A stretch of DNA of 6,901 bases from positions 1 through 6,901 of the forward strand of contig CALQZK010000025.1 in NCBI GenBank assembly GCA_943349555.1, written 5' to 3'. The translations under genes were made by a program, and so were the position numbers. The notes beneath the pieces were generated by a model, which was not told the DNA's origin, did not search any database, and was given only the letters and a program-made list of their open reading frames with translations. This stretch comes from Candidatus Nomurabacteria bacterium. GTDB lineage: Bacteria > Patescibacteriota > Minisyncoccia > Phycocordibacterales > PALSA-1337. Positions 1 to 5,050 of the stretch are shown one piece after another (within the stretch, counting starts at the first letter, position 1; each line of letters begins with the position of its first letter).

Positions 1-12
1 CACCATATCTCA

Positions 13-68
13 TTCACTTGGATTTTCCGCAAACCAAGTTCGAACTTCAAGTAAAAACTTCCGCCAAA
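13..68 (-). repeat. Diverged copy of an intergenic repeat (antisense gene-end remnant)
   Basis: Read on the minus strand this stretch encodes IWRKFLLEVRTWFAENPSE, followed by a TGA at 12-10. The peptide matches the pattern of the minus-strand translation of the two better-conserved repeats near 1051 and 1763 (IWREWLDAFRTVDWKA): both have W-R-[EK]-aromatic-L-x3-R-T. Ungapped nucleotide identity with the 1051 copy is about two thirds over 33 nt. It is too short to be a gene and has no start codon; the frame runs antisense into the next gene. It may be the 3' end of a lost or displaced minus-strand gene. The rest of positions 1-89 holds only the promoter of the next gene. Confidence 0.35.
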
Positions 69-77
69 TAAATAGGA

Positions 78-83
78 TATAAT
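78..83 (+). promoter_or_regulatory. -10 box, leaderless start of the phosphotransferase gene
   Basis: A perfect TATAAT lies exactly 6 nt before the ATG at 90. With standard spacing (-12 to -7) transcription would begin on the A of the ATG, giving a leaderless mRNA. No clear -35 box is visible. The same arrangement recurs before the genes at 1131, 1840 and 2757. Confidence 0.7.
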
Positions 84-89
84 GTAAGG

Positions 90-1034
90 ATGATAATACA
101 AAGAAAGGAACCTACTCCCTCTGCCAAGCGTGAGGTAACACTTGAAGAAGCTTCAAAATTTTTATCTGGATATTATCCAGATGGCGTAGCAAATACAAAA
201 GAACTGTCTGGTGGGAAACATTCCAATGCATTTTCTTATGAATACAATGGGCAGGGTTTTATTGTTAGATTTAGTTTAGAAAATAAAGGCTTTCTTAAGG
301 ACAAATACGCCTTCGAACATTTTGGAGATCAGATTTCTATACCGAAAGTGATGGACATGGGAATTTACGAGGAACTTTACTATTGTATTTCCGATAAAAT
401 TTCAGGAGAAACGGTACGTGAACAATATACAAAAGAGGATTTTAGTTCCCTACCCCTTCTGTATGATGCTGTAGAGAAAATCTCGAAGATAAAATCAATT
501 GGAAACGGATACGGATATTTAGATCTGAATGGAAATGCTCCGTACCAATCCTCGCTTGAATATATTCGCAGCGTTTATGACTCTAAGGATTTATTTGATT
601 GGAACGAGATCCATAAGATTCCATTTGTCGAAAAGAATTTTACTGATCATGTTACCAAGAGAATGGAACATTTCGCTCAATTTACAACAGAGCAAAGAGA
701 ACTTTTGCACGGAGACTTTGGTGCTGACAACGTTTTTGTTAAAGACAACATAGTGAGCGGTGTTATTGATTGGGAAAAGTTGCGGTGCGGTGATCACTTC
801 CTAGATGTTGGTCGTGTTCTTTTATTCTGTCCCAATCGTAAGGCTACTACCAGTGCAGCTATGGAATTTTATAAAGATAAAAATATTCAAAATTGGAAAG
901 AAAGAGCGGCAATGGGGGTTTATCATGTAGTACTCACGAATTACGCTTATGCGGCATTAGGTGGTAACGAGGCTTCTTGTAAAAGTTCTCGAGCACGGCT
1001 AAGAGAAATTGAGGAGGGACTTGCTTTCGTCTAG
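90..1034 (+). CDS. APH-family phosphotransferase (aminoglycoside/choline kinase-like)
   Basis: This 314-aa protein has the protein-kinase-like fold of the aminoglycoside phosphotransferase (APH, PF01636) family, cytosolic enzymes that move the ATP gamma-phosphate to a hydroxyl of a small molecule. What is seen: a glycine-containing N-lobe loop (LSGGKHSNAF, 39-48) leading to a strand FIVRFS; a Brenner-type catalytic loop HGDFGADNVF (207-216) with catalytic Asp209 and Asn214; and the metal-binding Asp227 in GVIDWEKLRCGDHFLDVGR (224-242). Length and motif spacing are typical, so it looks intact. The middle segment GNGYGYLDLNG (138-148) recalls hygromycin-kinase-like members, but the substrate cannot be told from sequence. 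Natural antibiotic resistance is possible and not shown; metabolic kinases share these motifs. The start is set by the TATAAT 6 nt upstream. It is followed 16 nt downstream by a 42-bp repeat. Confidence 0.85.
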   Translation: MIIQRKEPTPSAKREVTLEEASKFLSGYYPDGVANTKELSGGKHSNAFSYEYNGQGFIVRFSLENKGFLKDKYAFEHFGDQISIPKVMDMGIYEELYYCISDKISGETVREQYTKEDFSSLPLLYDAVEKISKIKSIGNGYGYLDLNGNAPYQSSLEYIRSVYDSKDLFDWNEIHKIPFVEKNFTDHVTKRMEHFAQFTTEQRELLHGDFGADNVFVKDNIVSGVIDWEKLRCGDHFLDVGRVLLFCPNRKATTSAAMEFYKDKNIQNWKERAAMGVYHVVLTNYAYAALGGNEASCKSSRARLREIEEGLAFV

Positions 1035-1050
1035 ACACGTTGCCCTGACA

Positions 1051-1092
1051 GCCTTCCAATCTACAGTTCTAAACGCATCTAACCATTCCCGC
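1051..1092 (-). repeat. 42-bp intergenic direct repeat, copy 1
   Basis: This stretch is identical to 1763-1804 except at 1071 (a against g) and 1086 (t against c). It starts with gccttccaatctacagttct and ends in cccgc. It lies 16 nt after the stop of the phosphotransferase gene and 26 nt before the TATAAT of the next gene. On the minus strand it encodes REWLDAFRTVDWKA, preceded by I-W, and both differences from the other copy are synonymous or conservative in that frame. This suggests an origin in a coding 3' end. It has no internal inverted repeat of the kind seen in integron attC sites. Confidence 0.8.
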
Positions 1093-1118
1093 CAGATTAC
1101 TAGAGTTGAAACTTCTGA

Positions 1119-1124
1119 TATAAT
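1119..1124 (+). promoter_or_regulatory. -10 box, leaderless start of the kinase-fold gene
   Basis: A perfect TATAAT within tgatataat lies exactly 6 nt before the ATG at 1131, placing the predicted +1 on the start codon. No convincing -35 box is seen at 16-18 nt; a TTGAAA at 1106-1111 is too close. There is no Shine-Dalgarno sequence. Confidence 0.7.
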
Positions 1125-1130
1125 CTGTTA

Positions 1131-1760
1131 ATGAACAAGATATCTGAAGGTTATTTCTACGATGTATACGATATAGGTAATGGCAGAGTCCTAAAGAAAA
1201 AGAGGTCTTTTTCTGATATATCTAAAAGTATTAAAGGTAAGACAGCGGACTCTCCTCTTTCAAATTGGTTTAAAACCTTCAAATATATTCGCGGGGTTAA
1301 AAAAACTACATCGACAATAAATAAAAAAATTAGTTCTATTCCTCAGGAACTTATTGGTAATCCAACCTTTATAAATAAGACTGATTATGAACAGGATAAG
1401 GTAACCCTCCTCATGGATTATTTCCAAACTCATTCCCTATCAGAGAATAAACTTATTATCGATAAATATACTGACCTTATTAAAGAGTTTTTGAAATATG
1501 GTATTCACGACTATGTCTACAAATTTAAAAACAGTTACGGAGTAAATGAGAAAGGTAATGTTGTATTTATAGATTTTAATGAGGTAGTTTTTTCAAAAGA
1601 GAAGATTATGCAGTTTATAGAAAAGAAACAATGGCAAAATGAAGCTCAGTACAGGAAGTTTGAGGAGGGTGAATTGAAATCATACTTGGGATTAAAGCTG
1701 GGGGAAACACTCACAGTAGATGTAGTGGATCGCCTCTTTGGATCTCATACCCAGTCTTAA
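1131..1760 (+). CDS. Small protein-kinase-fold protein, divergent, function unknown
   Basis: This 209-aa protein seems to be a reduced kinase-like fold, recalling YrbL-type proteins; the assignment is by motif only. Seen: an N-terminal EGYFYDVYDIGNGRVLKKKR (6-25), which looks like a glycine loop followed by the strand with the ATP-binding Lys; a catalytic-loop-like segment GIHDYVYKFKNSYGV (124-138) with His126, Asp127 and Asn134; and GNVVFIDFNEVVF (142-154), where Asp148-Phe149-Asn150 sits in the place of DFG. Asp directly follows His instead of being two residues on, so the loop is non-canonical and activity is uncertain. The DNA is strikingly AT-rich and Lys-rich, unlike the gene after it, which hints at acquisition. 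The gene and its promoter are bracketed by the two 42-bp repeats and the downstream one begins 2 nt after the stop. It is also the second kinase-fold gene in a row. The TATAAT 6 nt upstream supports this start. Confidence 0.65.
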   Translation: MNKISEGYFYDVYDIGNGRVLKKKRSFSDISKSIKGKTADSPLSNWFKTFKYIRGVKKTTSTINKKISSIPQELIGNPTFINKTDYEQDKVTLLMDYFQTHSLSENKLIIDKYTDLIKEFLKYGIHDYVYKFKNSYGVNEKGNVVFIDFNEVVFSKEKIMQFIEKKQWQNEAQYRKFEEGELKSYLGLKLGETLTVDVVDRLFGSHTQS

Positions 1761-1762
1761 TA

Positions 1763-1804
1763 GCCTTCCAATCTACAGTTCTGAACGCATCTAACCACTC
1801 CCGC
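1763..1804 (-). repeat. 42-bp intergenic direct repeat, copy 2
   Basis: Second copy of the repeat at 1051-1092 (40 of 42 identical), 712 nt downstream in the same orientation. It begins 2 nt after the stop of the kinase-fold gene and ends 23 nt before the TATAAT of the membrane protein gene. Its minus-strand translation is LREWLDAFRTVDWKA. Recombination between the copies would remove the kinase-fold gene with its own promoter and leave the flanking genes intact. Confidence 0.8.
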
Positions 1805-1827
1805 AATTTGAATTTCAAAAGTAATGA

Positions 1828-1833
1828 TATAAT
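1828..1833 (+). promoter_or_regulatory. -10 box, leaderless start of the membrane protein gene
   Basis: TATAAT within tgatataat lies exactly 6 nt before the ATG at 1840, so the predicted transcript starts on the start codon. A TTGAAT at 1808-1813 is too near (14 nt) to be a standard -35 box. Confidence 0.7.
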
Positions 1834-1839
1834 ATTGTC

Positions 1840-2310
1840 ATGCCCCCCACCCTCACCCCAATCATCTCATGGGACGCACCAGAGCACATTCATACAGAGA
1901 AAAATAATGACTGGTACTGGGCAGTCGGCATCATTACGCTGACTGCTGCGACTCTGGCCTTCATCTTCGGCAATGTCATCTTCGGCATACTCATCATTGT
2001 CGGCGTCTTTGCCCTGATTGTCCACGCTTCTAGGAAGCCGCGCGTGATTCACATAGAGATAAATGACCGAGGAATCGTCGTAGATAATATCCTCTACCCT
2101 TTCCTGACACTGGAATCATTCTGGATTGATGCGCATGAGCATCCTTCGAAAATACTTTTAAAGTCAGTAAAGACTTTCATGCCATACATCAGCGTGCATA
2201 TAGAAAATGTTGATCCGGAAAAGGTGCGAGAAGTTTTATTGAAATATATTGCGGAAACAGAACACCATGAACCGCTAATCCAAAAGATATTGGAAAAGCT
2301 TGGATTTTAG
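1840..2310 (+). CDS. Conserved-type two-helix membrane protein, function unknown
   Basis: This 156-aa protein starts with a short cytosolic-looking stretch (ISWDAPEHIHTEKNNDWYW). A hydrophobic hairpin follows, two helices at about 27-44 and 46-62 separated by a Gly-Asn turn, and then a basic HASRKPR stop-transfer segment. The C-terminal part (68-156) is soluble and looks like alternating strands, with IEINDRGIVVDNILYPF and SFWI, and ends in helices. I recognise the general pattern (S-W-x-A-P-E near the N-terminus, two helices, then a P-R-x-I-x-x-x-I domain) from small membrane proteins of unknown function in Patescibacteria, but can name no function. There is no signal peptide or catalytic motif. 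A leaderless promoter drives it, and tRNA-Arg follows 27 nt after the stop. Confidence 0.75.
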   Translation: MPPTLTPIISWDAPEHIHTEKNNDWYWAVGIITLTAATLAFIFGNVIFGILIIVGVFALIVHASRKPRVIHIEINDRGIVVDNILYPFLTLESFWIDAHEHPSKILLKSVKTFMPYISVHIENVDPEKVREVLLKYIAETEHHEPLIQKILEKLGF

Positions 2311-2337
2311 AGATGGGCTGTGTTAGTGTACGGACAC

Positions 2338-2409
2338 GCTCTTGTCGTTCAATGGATAGGACACTCCCCTGCGAAGGGAGAAATGCAGGTTCGATTCCTG
2401 CCAGGAGCA
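2338..2409 (+). tRNA. tRNA-Arg (anticodon GCG)
   Basis: A full 72-nt cloverleaf can be drawn by hand. The acceptor stem GCTCTTG/CAGGAGC has 7 pairs, one of them T-G. The D stem is GTTC/GGAC around AATGGATA. The anticodon stem is CTCCC/GGGAG with loop CTGCGAA. There is a 4-nt variable loop, and the T stem GCAGG/CCTGC carries the loop TTCGATT. The discriminator base is A, and CCA is not encoded (AC ATAG follows). The anticodon at 2371-2373 is GCG, which reads CGC and by wobble CGU. Most bacteria instead read these codons with an ACG anticodon modified to inosine. Confidence 0.93.
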
Positions 2410-2432
2410 CATAGATTAATCTTCAGATCACT

Positions 2433-2696
2433 TTACCCTACCCTCTTTATCGAAGCCATGATGCGGGACTTGTAGCGCGCAGCGGTATTTGCCTTTATAT
2501 ACTTTCTCTTCGCTCCCTTATCTAGTGCCTTGTATAAAGCAGGAACCAGAGCCTTGGCCTCTTCTGTTTTCTTTTCTGCTATGAGCTTGGCGAATTTCTT
2601 GAACGGAACGTCGATAGCCGCCTTCGTGCGAAGGTTGTAAACTCTCTTTTGTTCTCCGGCTCTTAGAGCCTTCTTTGCTGATGATGTTATGGGCAT
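2433..2696 (-). CDS. rpsT: 30S ribosomal protein S20
   Basis: This 87-aa, strongly basic, all-helical protein is the small-subunit protein S20 (bS20), a primary binder of 16S rRNA. Seen: the N-terminal MPITSSAKKALRAGEQKR, the middle FKKFAKLIAEKKTEEAKAL, and the family hallmark IKANTAARYKSRI near the C-terminus. Length is that of the family. The frame stays open to an ATG at 2789, but that extension would run into ruvA and has no S20 character, so the start at 2696 is chosen. No Shine-Dalgarno sequence is visible. It is divergent from ruvA, with 60 bp between the starts, and converges on tRNA-Arg with 23 bp between. Confidence 0.95.
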   Translation of the reverse strand: MPITSSAKKALRAGEQKRVYNLRTKAAIDVPFKKFAKLIAEKKTEEAKALVPALYKALDKGAKRKYIKANTAARYKSRIMASIKRVG

Positions 2697-2721
2697 ATGT
2701 CTTGGTAAATTAACACATAGC

Positions 2722-2750
2722 TTTAAAAAACACAAGGTTTCATATATGAT
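2722..2750 (+). promoter_or_regulatory. Promoter of ruvA, leaderless type
   Basis: TTTAAA (2722-2727), a 17-nt spacer and TATGAT (2745-2750) make a good sigma70-type promoter. TATGAT is again exactly 6 nt before the ATG, so the predicted +1 is the start codon. It lies in the 60-bp gap shared with divergent rpsT. Confidence 0.65.
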
Positions 2751-2756
2751 TAGGCT

Positions 2757-3347
2757 ATGATCTCCCGCCTGACAGGAAATATAGCCCATACAGACATTAA
2801 ATACGTTGTTATTGACGTAAATGGCGTTGGCTATAAGGTCTTTATCAATTCTGATATATTTACTAAAATTGCAAAAGTCGGGAAAGGTGAGAAATCCATA
2901 ACTCTATGGACATATACTGCCGTCAGAGAAAACGCCCTAGACCTCTATGGCTTCCTTTCCCTGGCCGAGCTGAATTTTTTCGAACTCCTAATTACCATAT
3001 CCGGTATTGGGCCAAAGACGGCGATGGGAATATTAAATGCCGCTTCTGTACATTCCATAGAGACAGCCGTGCAAACTGGCGATACTACTCACCTGACAAA
3101 AATTTCGGGAATAGGAAAAAAGGTGGCGGAGAAGATAGTAATGGAATTGAAAGATAAAGTAGGAACAGCAATTGCAAGCAGTCCGGAACAGGAGCAGACT
3201 ATGAAAAATGATGCGGATGCATTGGAGGCTCTGAAGTCATTGGGATATAGCCAGAATGAAGCCCGAGATGCGCTGAAGAAAATTGATAAGAAAGTTAAGA
3301 AGACGAATGATAAGATCCGGGAGGCGCTAAAAGTTTTGGGGAAATGA
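2757..3347 (+). CDS. ruvA: Holliday junction branch migration protein RuvA
   Basis: RuvA binds Holliday junctions as a tetramer and loads the RuvB helicase in recombinational repair. The 196-aa length fits the family. Seen: an N-terminal OB-fold domain (MISRLTGNIAHTDIKYVVID, then NGVGYKVFI, and YTAVRENALDLYGF at 53-66); a middle domain with two helix-hairpin-helix motifs, ISGIGPKTAMGIL (81-93) and ISGIGKKVAEKIV (116-128); then a linker (about 137-150) and the C-terminal RuvB-contacting three-helix domain, ALEALKSLGYSQNEARDAL (155-173). The start is the typical RuvA N-terminus and agrees with the TATGAT promoter. The last 53 nt overlap the 3' end of the convergent reverse transcriptase gene. 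Neither ruvB nor ruvC is in the window. Confidence 0.97.
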   Translation: MISRLTGNIAHTDIKYVVIDVNGVGYKVFINSDIFTKIAKVGKGEKSITLWTYTAVRENALDLYGFLSLAELNFFELLITISGIGPKTAMGILNAASVHSIETAVQTGDTTHLTKISGIGKKVAEKIVMELKDKVGTAIASSPEQEQTMKNDADALEALKSLGYSQNEARDALKKIDKKVKKTNDKIREALKVLGK

Positions 3348-4392
3348 TATCGTTTATTTGAATTTTGATTTTATGACTTCGGCAATGCTTGAGCATGCCT
3401 AGATATGAAGCGAGGGATTGATTAAAAGCTTTTTCTGAAATTTCTTTAGAATCATATTTGATTTTCAATATTTTTATAGCTTTTAGCATTCTTCTTCTAG
3501 TCCTCGTCCTCAAGAGTGTGAGGTGAGGAAAGAGAATATATCCGAGAAAATCAATGCCTTGATTAAATTTCCTTGTAATGATTTTATTTGGATGAAGAGA
3601 TAAAGATAAATTCTCTTTTAGAAATATGCCGATAATAGATAAGTAATGAAGCAGTTCTTCTTTATCTCTGCTTAAAATTACAAAGTCATCAGCATAGCGT
3701 ATGTAATTCTTTATCTTTAAATTTATTTTAATATGCTGGTCCAGCTGATCAAGATAGATGTTCGAAAAAAGTTGGCTCGTCAGATTACCCATTGGAATAC
3801 CCTTCCCTGGACATGTTGTGTGACTTTCTATTATTGACTTTAATAATTCAATTACTTTCATGTCATCTATAGTCTTAGAAATTATTTTTAACAGTACGGA
3901 GTGATCAATAGAATCAAAAAATTTTCTAATATCGCATTTCAACACCCAGACAGTCTGTGTATTATTCCTTGATAATTTCCATGCAAATTGCCTGAAGCGC
4001 TCATGCGCTTTATGTATTCCCCTTTCTATTCTAGATGAATAAGAATCGTAGATAAACTTTTTATCAAATATGGGCTCGAGAACTCTGAATATAGCATGGT
4101 TAAGAATCCGATCTATGACCATAGCTTTGAAGATGTGCCTCCTTTTTGGATCCTCAATGTAAAAATCTTTATAAGGACCGTGTGCATATGACCCTGATGA
4201 TAAATCTTTACTCAACTGCAAAAGAGCTTCCTCAATATTAATCGAGAATTCAGCCACGTCTTGCTTTTTTAGCTTTCCGCATTTAAACTGATTCCACGCT
4301 CGAAAAATATTTTTAGCAGAAATTATTTCATCAAAAATTTTATGACCAATAATGTCCCCCCCCCTCATGCTTTTAGTGGCAGTATTGTTCAT
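3295..4392 (-). CDS. DGR reverse transcriptase
   Basis: This 365-aa RNA-dependent DNA polymerase copies the TR RNA with adenine-specific errors during mutagenic homing. Seen in order: an N-terminal region ending in GPYKDFYIEDPKRRHIFKA (72-90); VWVLKCDIRKFFDSIDH (148-164) with catalytic Asp154; GKGIPMGNLTSQLFSNIYL (196-214), carrying the G-x3-S-Q form of motif 4 typical of DGR RTs; YIRYADDFVIL (230-240) with the catalytic Asp pair; and FLGYILF (282-288). A thumb-like C-terminus contains SYLGMLKHC. There are no maturase or endonuclease domains. A run of nine G follows the internal ATG at 4368, the alternative start (MRGGDIIGHKIF). The ATG at 4392 is kept because a TATAAT lies 11 nt upstream. 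The last residues (about 352-365) are encoded within antisense ruvA and look like a run-on tail. The 5' end overlaps the opposing avd gene. Confidence 0.95.
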   Translation of the reverse strand: MNNTATKSMRGGDIIGHKIFDEIISAKNIFRAWNQFKCGKLKKQDVAEFSINIEEALLQLSKDLSSGSYAHGPYKDFYIEDPKRRHIFKAMVIDRILNHAIFRVLEPIFDKKFIYDSYSSRIERGIHKAHERFRQFAWKLSRNNTQTVWVLKCDIRKFFDSIDHSVLLKIISKTIDDMKVIELLKSIIESHTTCPGKGIPMGNLTSQLFSNIYLDQLDQHIKINLKIKNYIRYADDFVILSRDKEELLHYLSIIGIFLKENLSLSLHPNKIITRKFNQGIDFLGYILFPHLTLLRTRTRRRMLKAIKILKIKYDSKEISEKAFNQSLASYLGMLKHCRSHKIKIQINDIISPKLLAPPGSYHSSS

Positions 4393-4734
4393 AAGTCTTA
4401 TGAATTATACTTGTTTTTGCATACAAGTATAAACTCATTCCCAAAGAGGGATCGGTATACTCTTGGTGTACAGATAGAGCAAAGAACTCTCAAAATCTTG
4501 GAACTCGTCATGCTCGCAAGAGAAAAAACTGGGGCAAGTAAGTTGCTGATTCTTCATAAAATAGACGTGGAATTAAAGTTATTAAAACTTTTTCTACGAA
4601 TGTCTTTCGATACCTGGGCATTGCCGGAAAATAAATACATTGATGTTTCCGAAAGACTCTTGGAAATAGGCAGAATGCTTGGCGGGTGGATCAATGACAC
4701 AAAAGACCCGCATAAAAGCAGGCCTCTTGTCTAA
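4342..4734 (+). CDS. avd: Avd-like DGR accessory protein (four-helix bundle)
   Basis: This 130-aa basic helical protein has the pattern of the Avd family, which forms a pentameric barrel that binds the RT and the TR RNA and is required for mutagenic homing in the Bordetella phage system. Seen: helix 1 HKSYELYLFLHTSINSFPKRDRYTLG (17-42) with the family-typical F-P-K-[KR]-D-[KR]-Y-x-L-G; helix 2 (about 43-62); helix 3 SKLLILHKIDVELKLLKLFLRM (66-87); and helix 4 YIDVSERLLEIGRMLGGWI (99-117), with the hallmark EIGRMLGGWI. It lies on the strand opposite to the RT, TR and target, which is unusual. The stop codon 4732-4734 is the very edge of TR. The only usual start codon in frame is the ATG at 4342, and codons 5-8 lie in a run of nine C. 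Its first 51 nt overlap the RT gene head-to-head. No promoter or Shine-Dalgarno sequence is evident. Confidence 0.85.
   Translation: MTNNVPPPHAFSGSIVHKSYELYLFLHTSINSFPKRDRYTLGVQIEQRTLKILELVMLAREKTGASKLLILHKIDVELKLLKLFLRMSFDTWALPENKYIDVSERLLEIGRMLGGWINDTKDPHKSRPLV
4356..4364. repeat. Nine-C homopolymer in the avd/RT 5' overlap
   Basis: A run of nine C on the plus strand lies within the first eight codons of avd. On the minus strand it lies just after the internal RT ATG at 4368 (ATG-A-G9). A one- or two-base slip would shift both reading frames at once. It could serve phase variation, or mark a sequencing or assembly length error. Confidence 0.7.
4404..4432 (-). promoter_or_regulatory. RT promoter -10 inside a 10-bp palindrome (possible operator)
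   Basis: On the minus strand TATAAT occupies 4409-4404, with a poor -35 candidate TTTATA 18 nt upstream. The predicted start near 4397 is 5 nt before the RT ATG. A perfect 10-bp inverted repeat, TTATACTTGT (4405-4414) and ACAAGTATAA (4423-4432) with an 8-nt spacer, overlaps the -10 box. The symmetry suggests a dimeric repressor site, or a hairpin in avd mRNA, whose coding sequence it also lies in. Confidence 0.45.
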
Positions 4735-4853
4735 CACTTCGGAAGAAACGGGCACCTGGGTTGTCATTCGAGTTCCTCGGGTTGTCGTTGTTGACGTTCA
4801 GACCATCAGCGTCAGCATTACCGACATTGACGAGGTTGCTGTTCGAGGAGCGT
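4732..4853 (-). repeat. DGR template repeat (TR)
   Basis: These 122 nt align without gaps to the VR at 5157-5278 (offset 425). Of the 33 positions that are adenine on the minus strand, 21 differ in VR; of the 89 others, none does. In the target frame TR would encode an Asn-rich segment with AAC/AAT codons such as RSSNSNLVNVGNADADGLNV, ending in PGARFFRSV. AAY codons allow wide amino acid change but cannot mutate to a stop. The boundary at 4732 is the first base of the avd stop codon. The other edge is at 4852 or 4853, since 4853 is the last match-compatible A and identity is then lost. TR is not itself translated in that frame; it is expected to work as RNA. Confidence 0.97.
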
Positions 4854-4986
4854 CCGTTTCATATGCAATTTCTTCAAGGCACCGGCGCTTCGTCCCAATG
4901 AGGGAGGTCGCACCTGTATAAATATGTATGCACTCCATAAATCAGATTCACCTGCATGAAAATTGCATAAGCAGTGTTTTGTGGCG

Positions 4987-5008
4987 AATGCAGTCAGTAG
5001 ACTGCATT
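4987..5008. repeat. Perfect 9-bp inverted repeat with a 4-nt loop
   Basis: AATGCAGTC (4987-4995), loop agta, GACTGCATT (5000-5008). The stem is fully Watson-Crick on both strands, so it could act as an RNA hairpin on either strand or as a DNA operator or cruciform. It is not followed by a T-run on either side. It sits between the candidate TATACT box and TR, and so might be the 5' hairpin of the TR RNA. Confidence 0.5.
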
Positions 5009-5050
5009 TCATGAGCCATGCACAGTATATAAAATATATTAACAAGAAGA

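Noticed and set aside
1051..1130. The 42-bp repeats as integron attC sites (ATCTAAC resembles an R'' box and lies after a resistance-like gene)
   Set aside because: No matching GTTRRRY box at the proper place in both copies, no imperfect inverted-repeat structure and no integrase in the window.
2189..2410. Minus-strand open frame beginning MLLAGIEPAFLP
   Set aside because: It is the antisense of tRNA-Arg and of the membrane protein gene, a well-known false gene pattern.
3295..4392. The reverse transcriptase as a group II intron maturase or retron
   Set aside because: No maturase or endonuclease domain and no intron RNA features were noticed, and the TR/VR adenine pattern identifies a DGR.
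4368..4720. 8-bp inverted repeats TGCTTTTA (4368-4375) and TAAAAGCA (4713-4720) flanking avd, as ends of an invertible segment
   Set aside because: Too short and AT-rich to exceed chance, both within coding sequence, and no recombinase in the window. It stays a thought about how avd became inverted.
4679..4921. Plus-strand open frame across TR
   Set aside because: It is a shadow of the TR strand. The repeat pattern shows that the meaningful frame is on the minus strand, and the frame begins inside avd.
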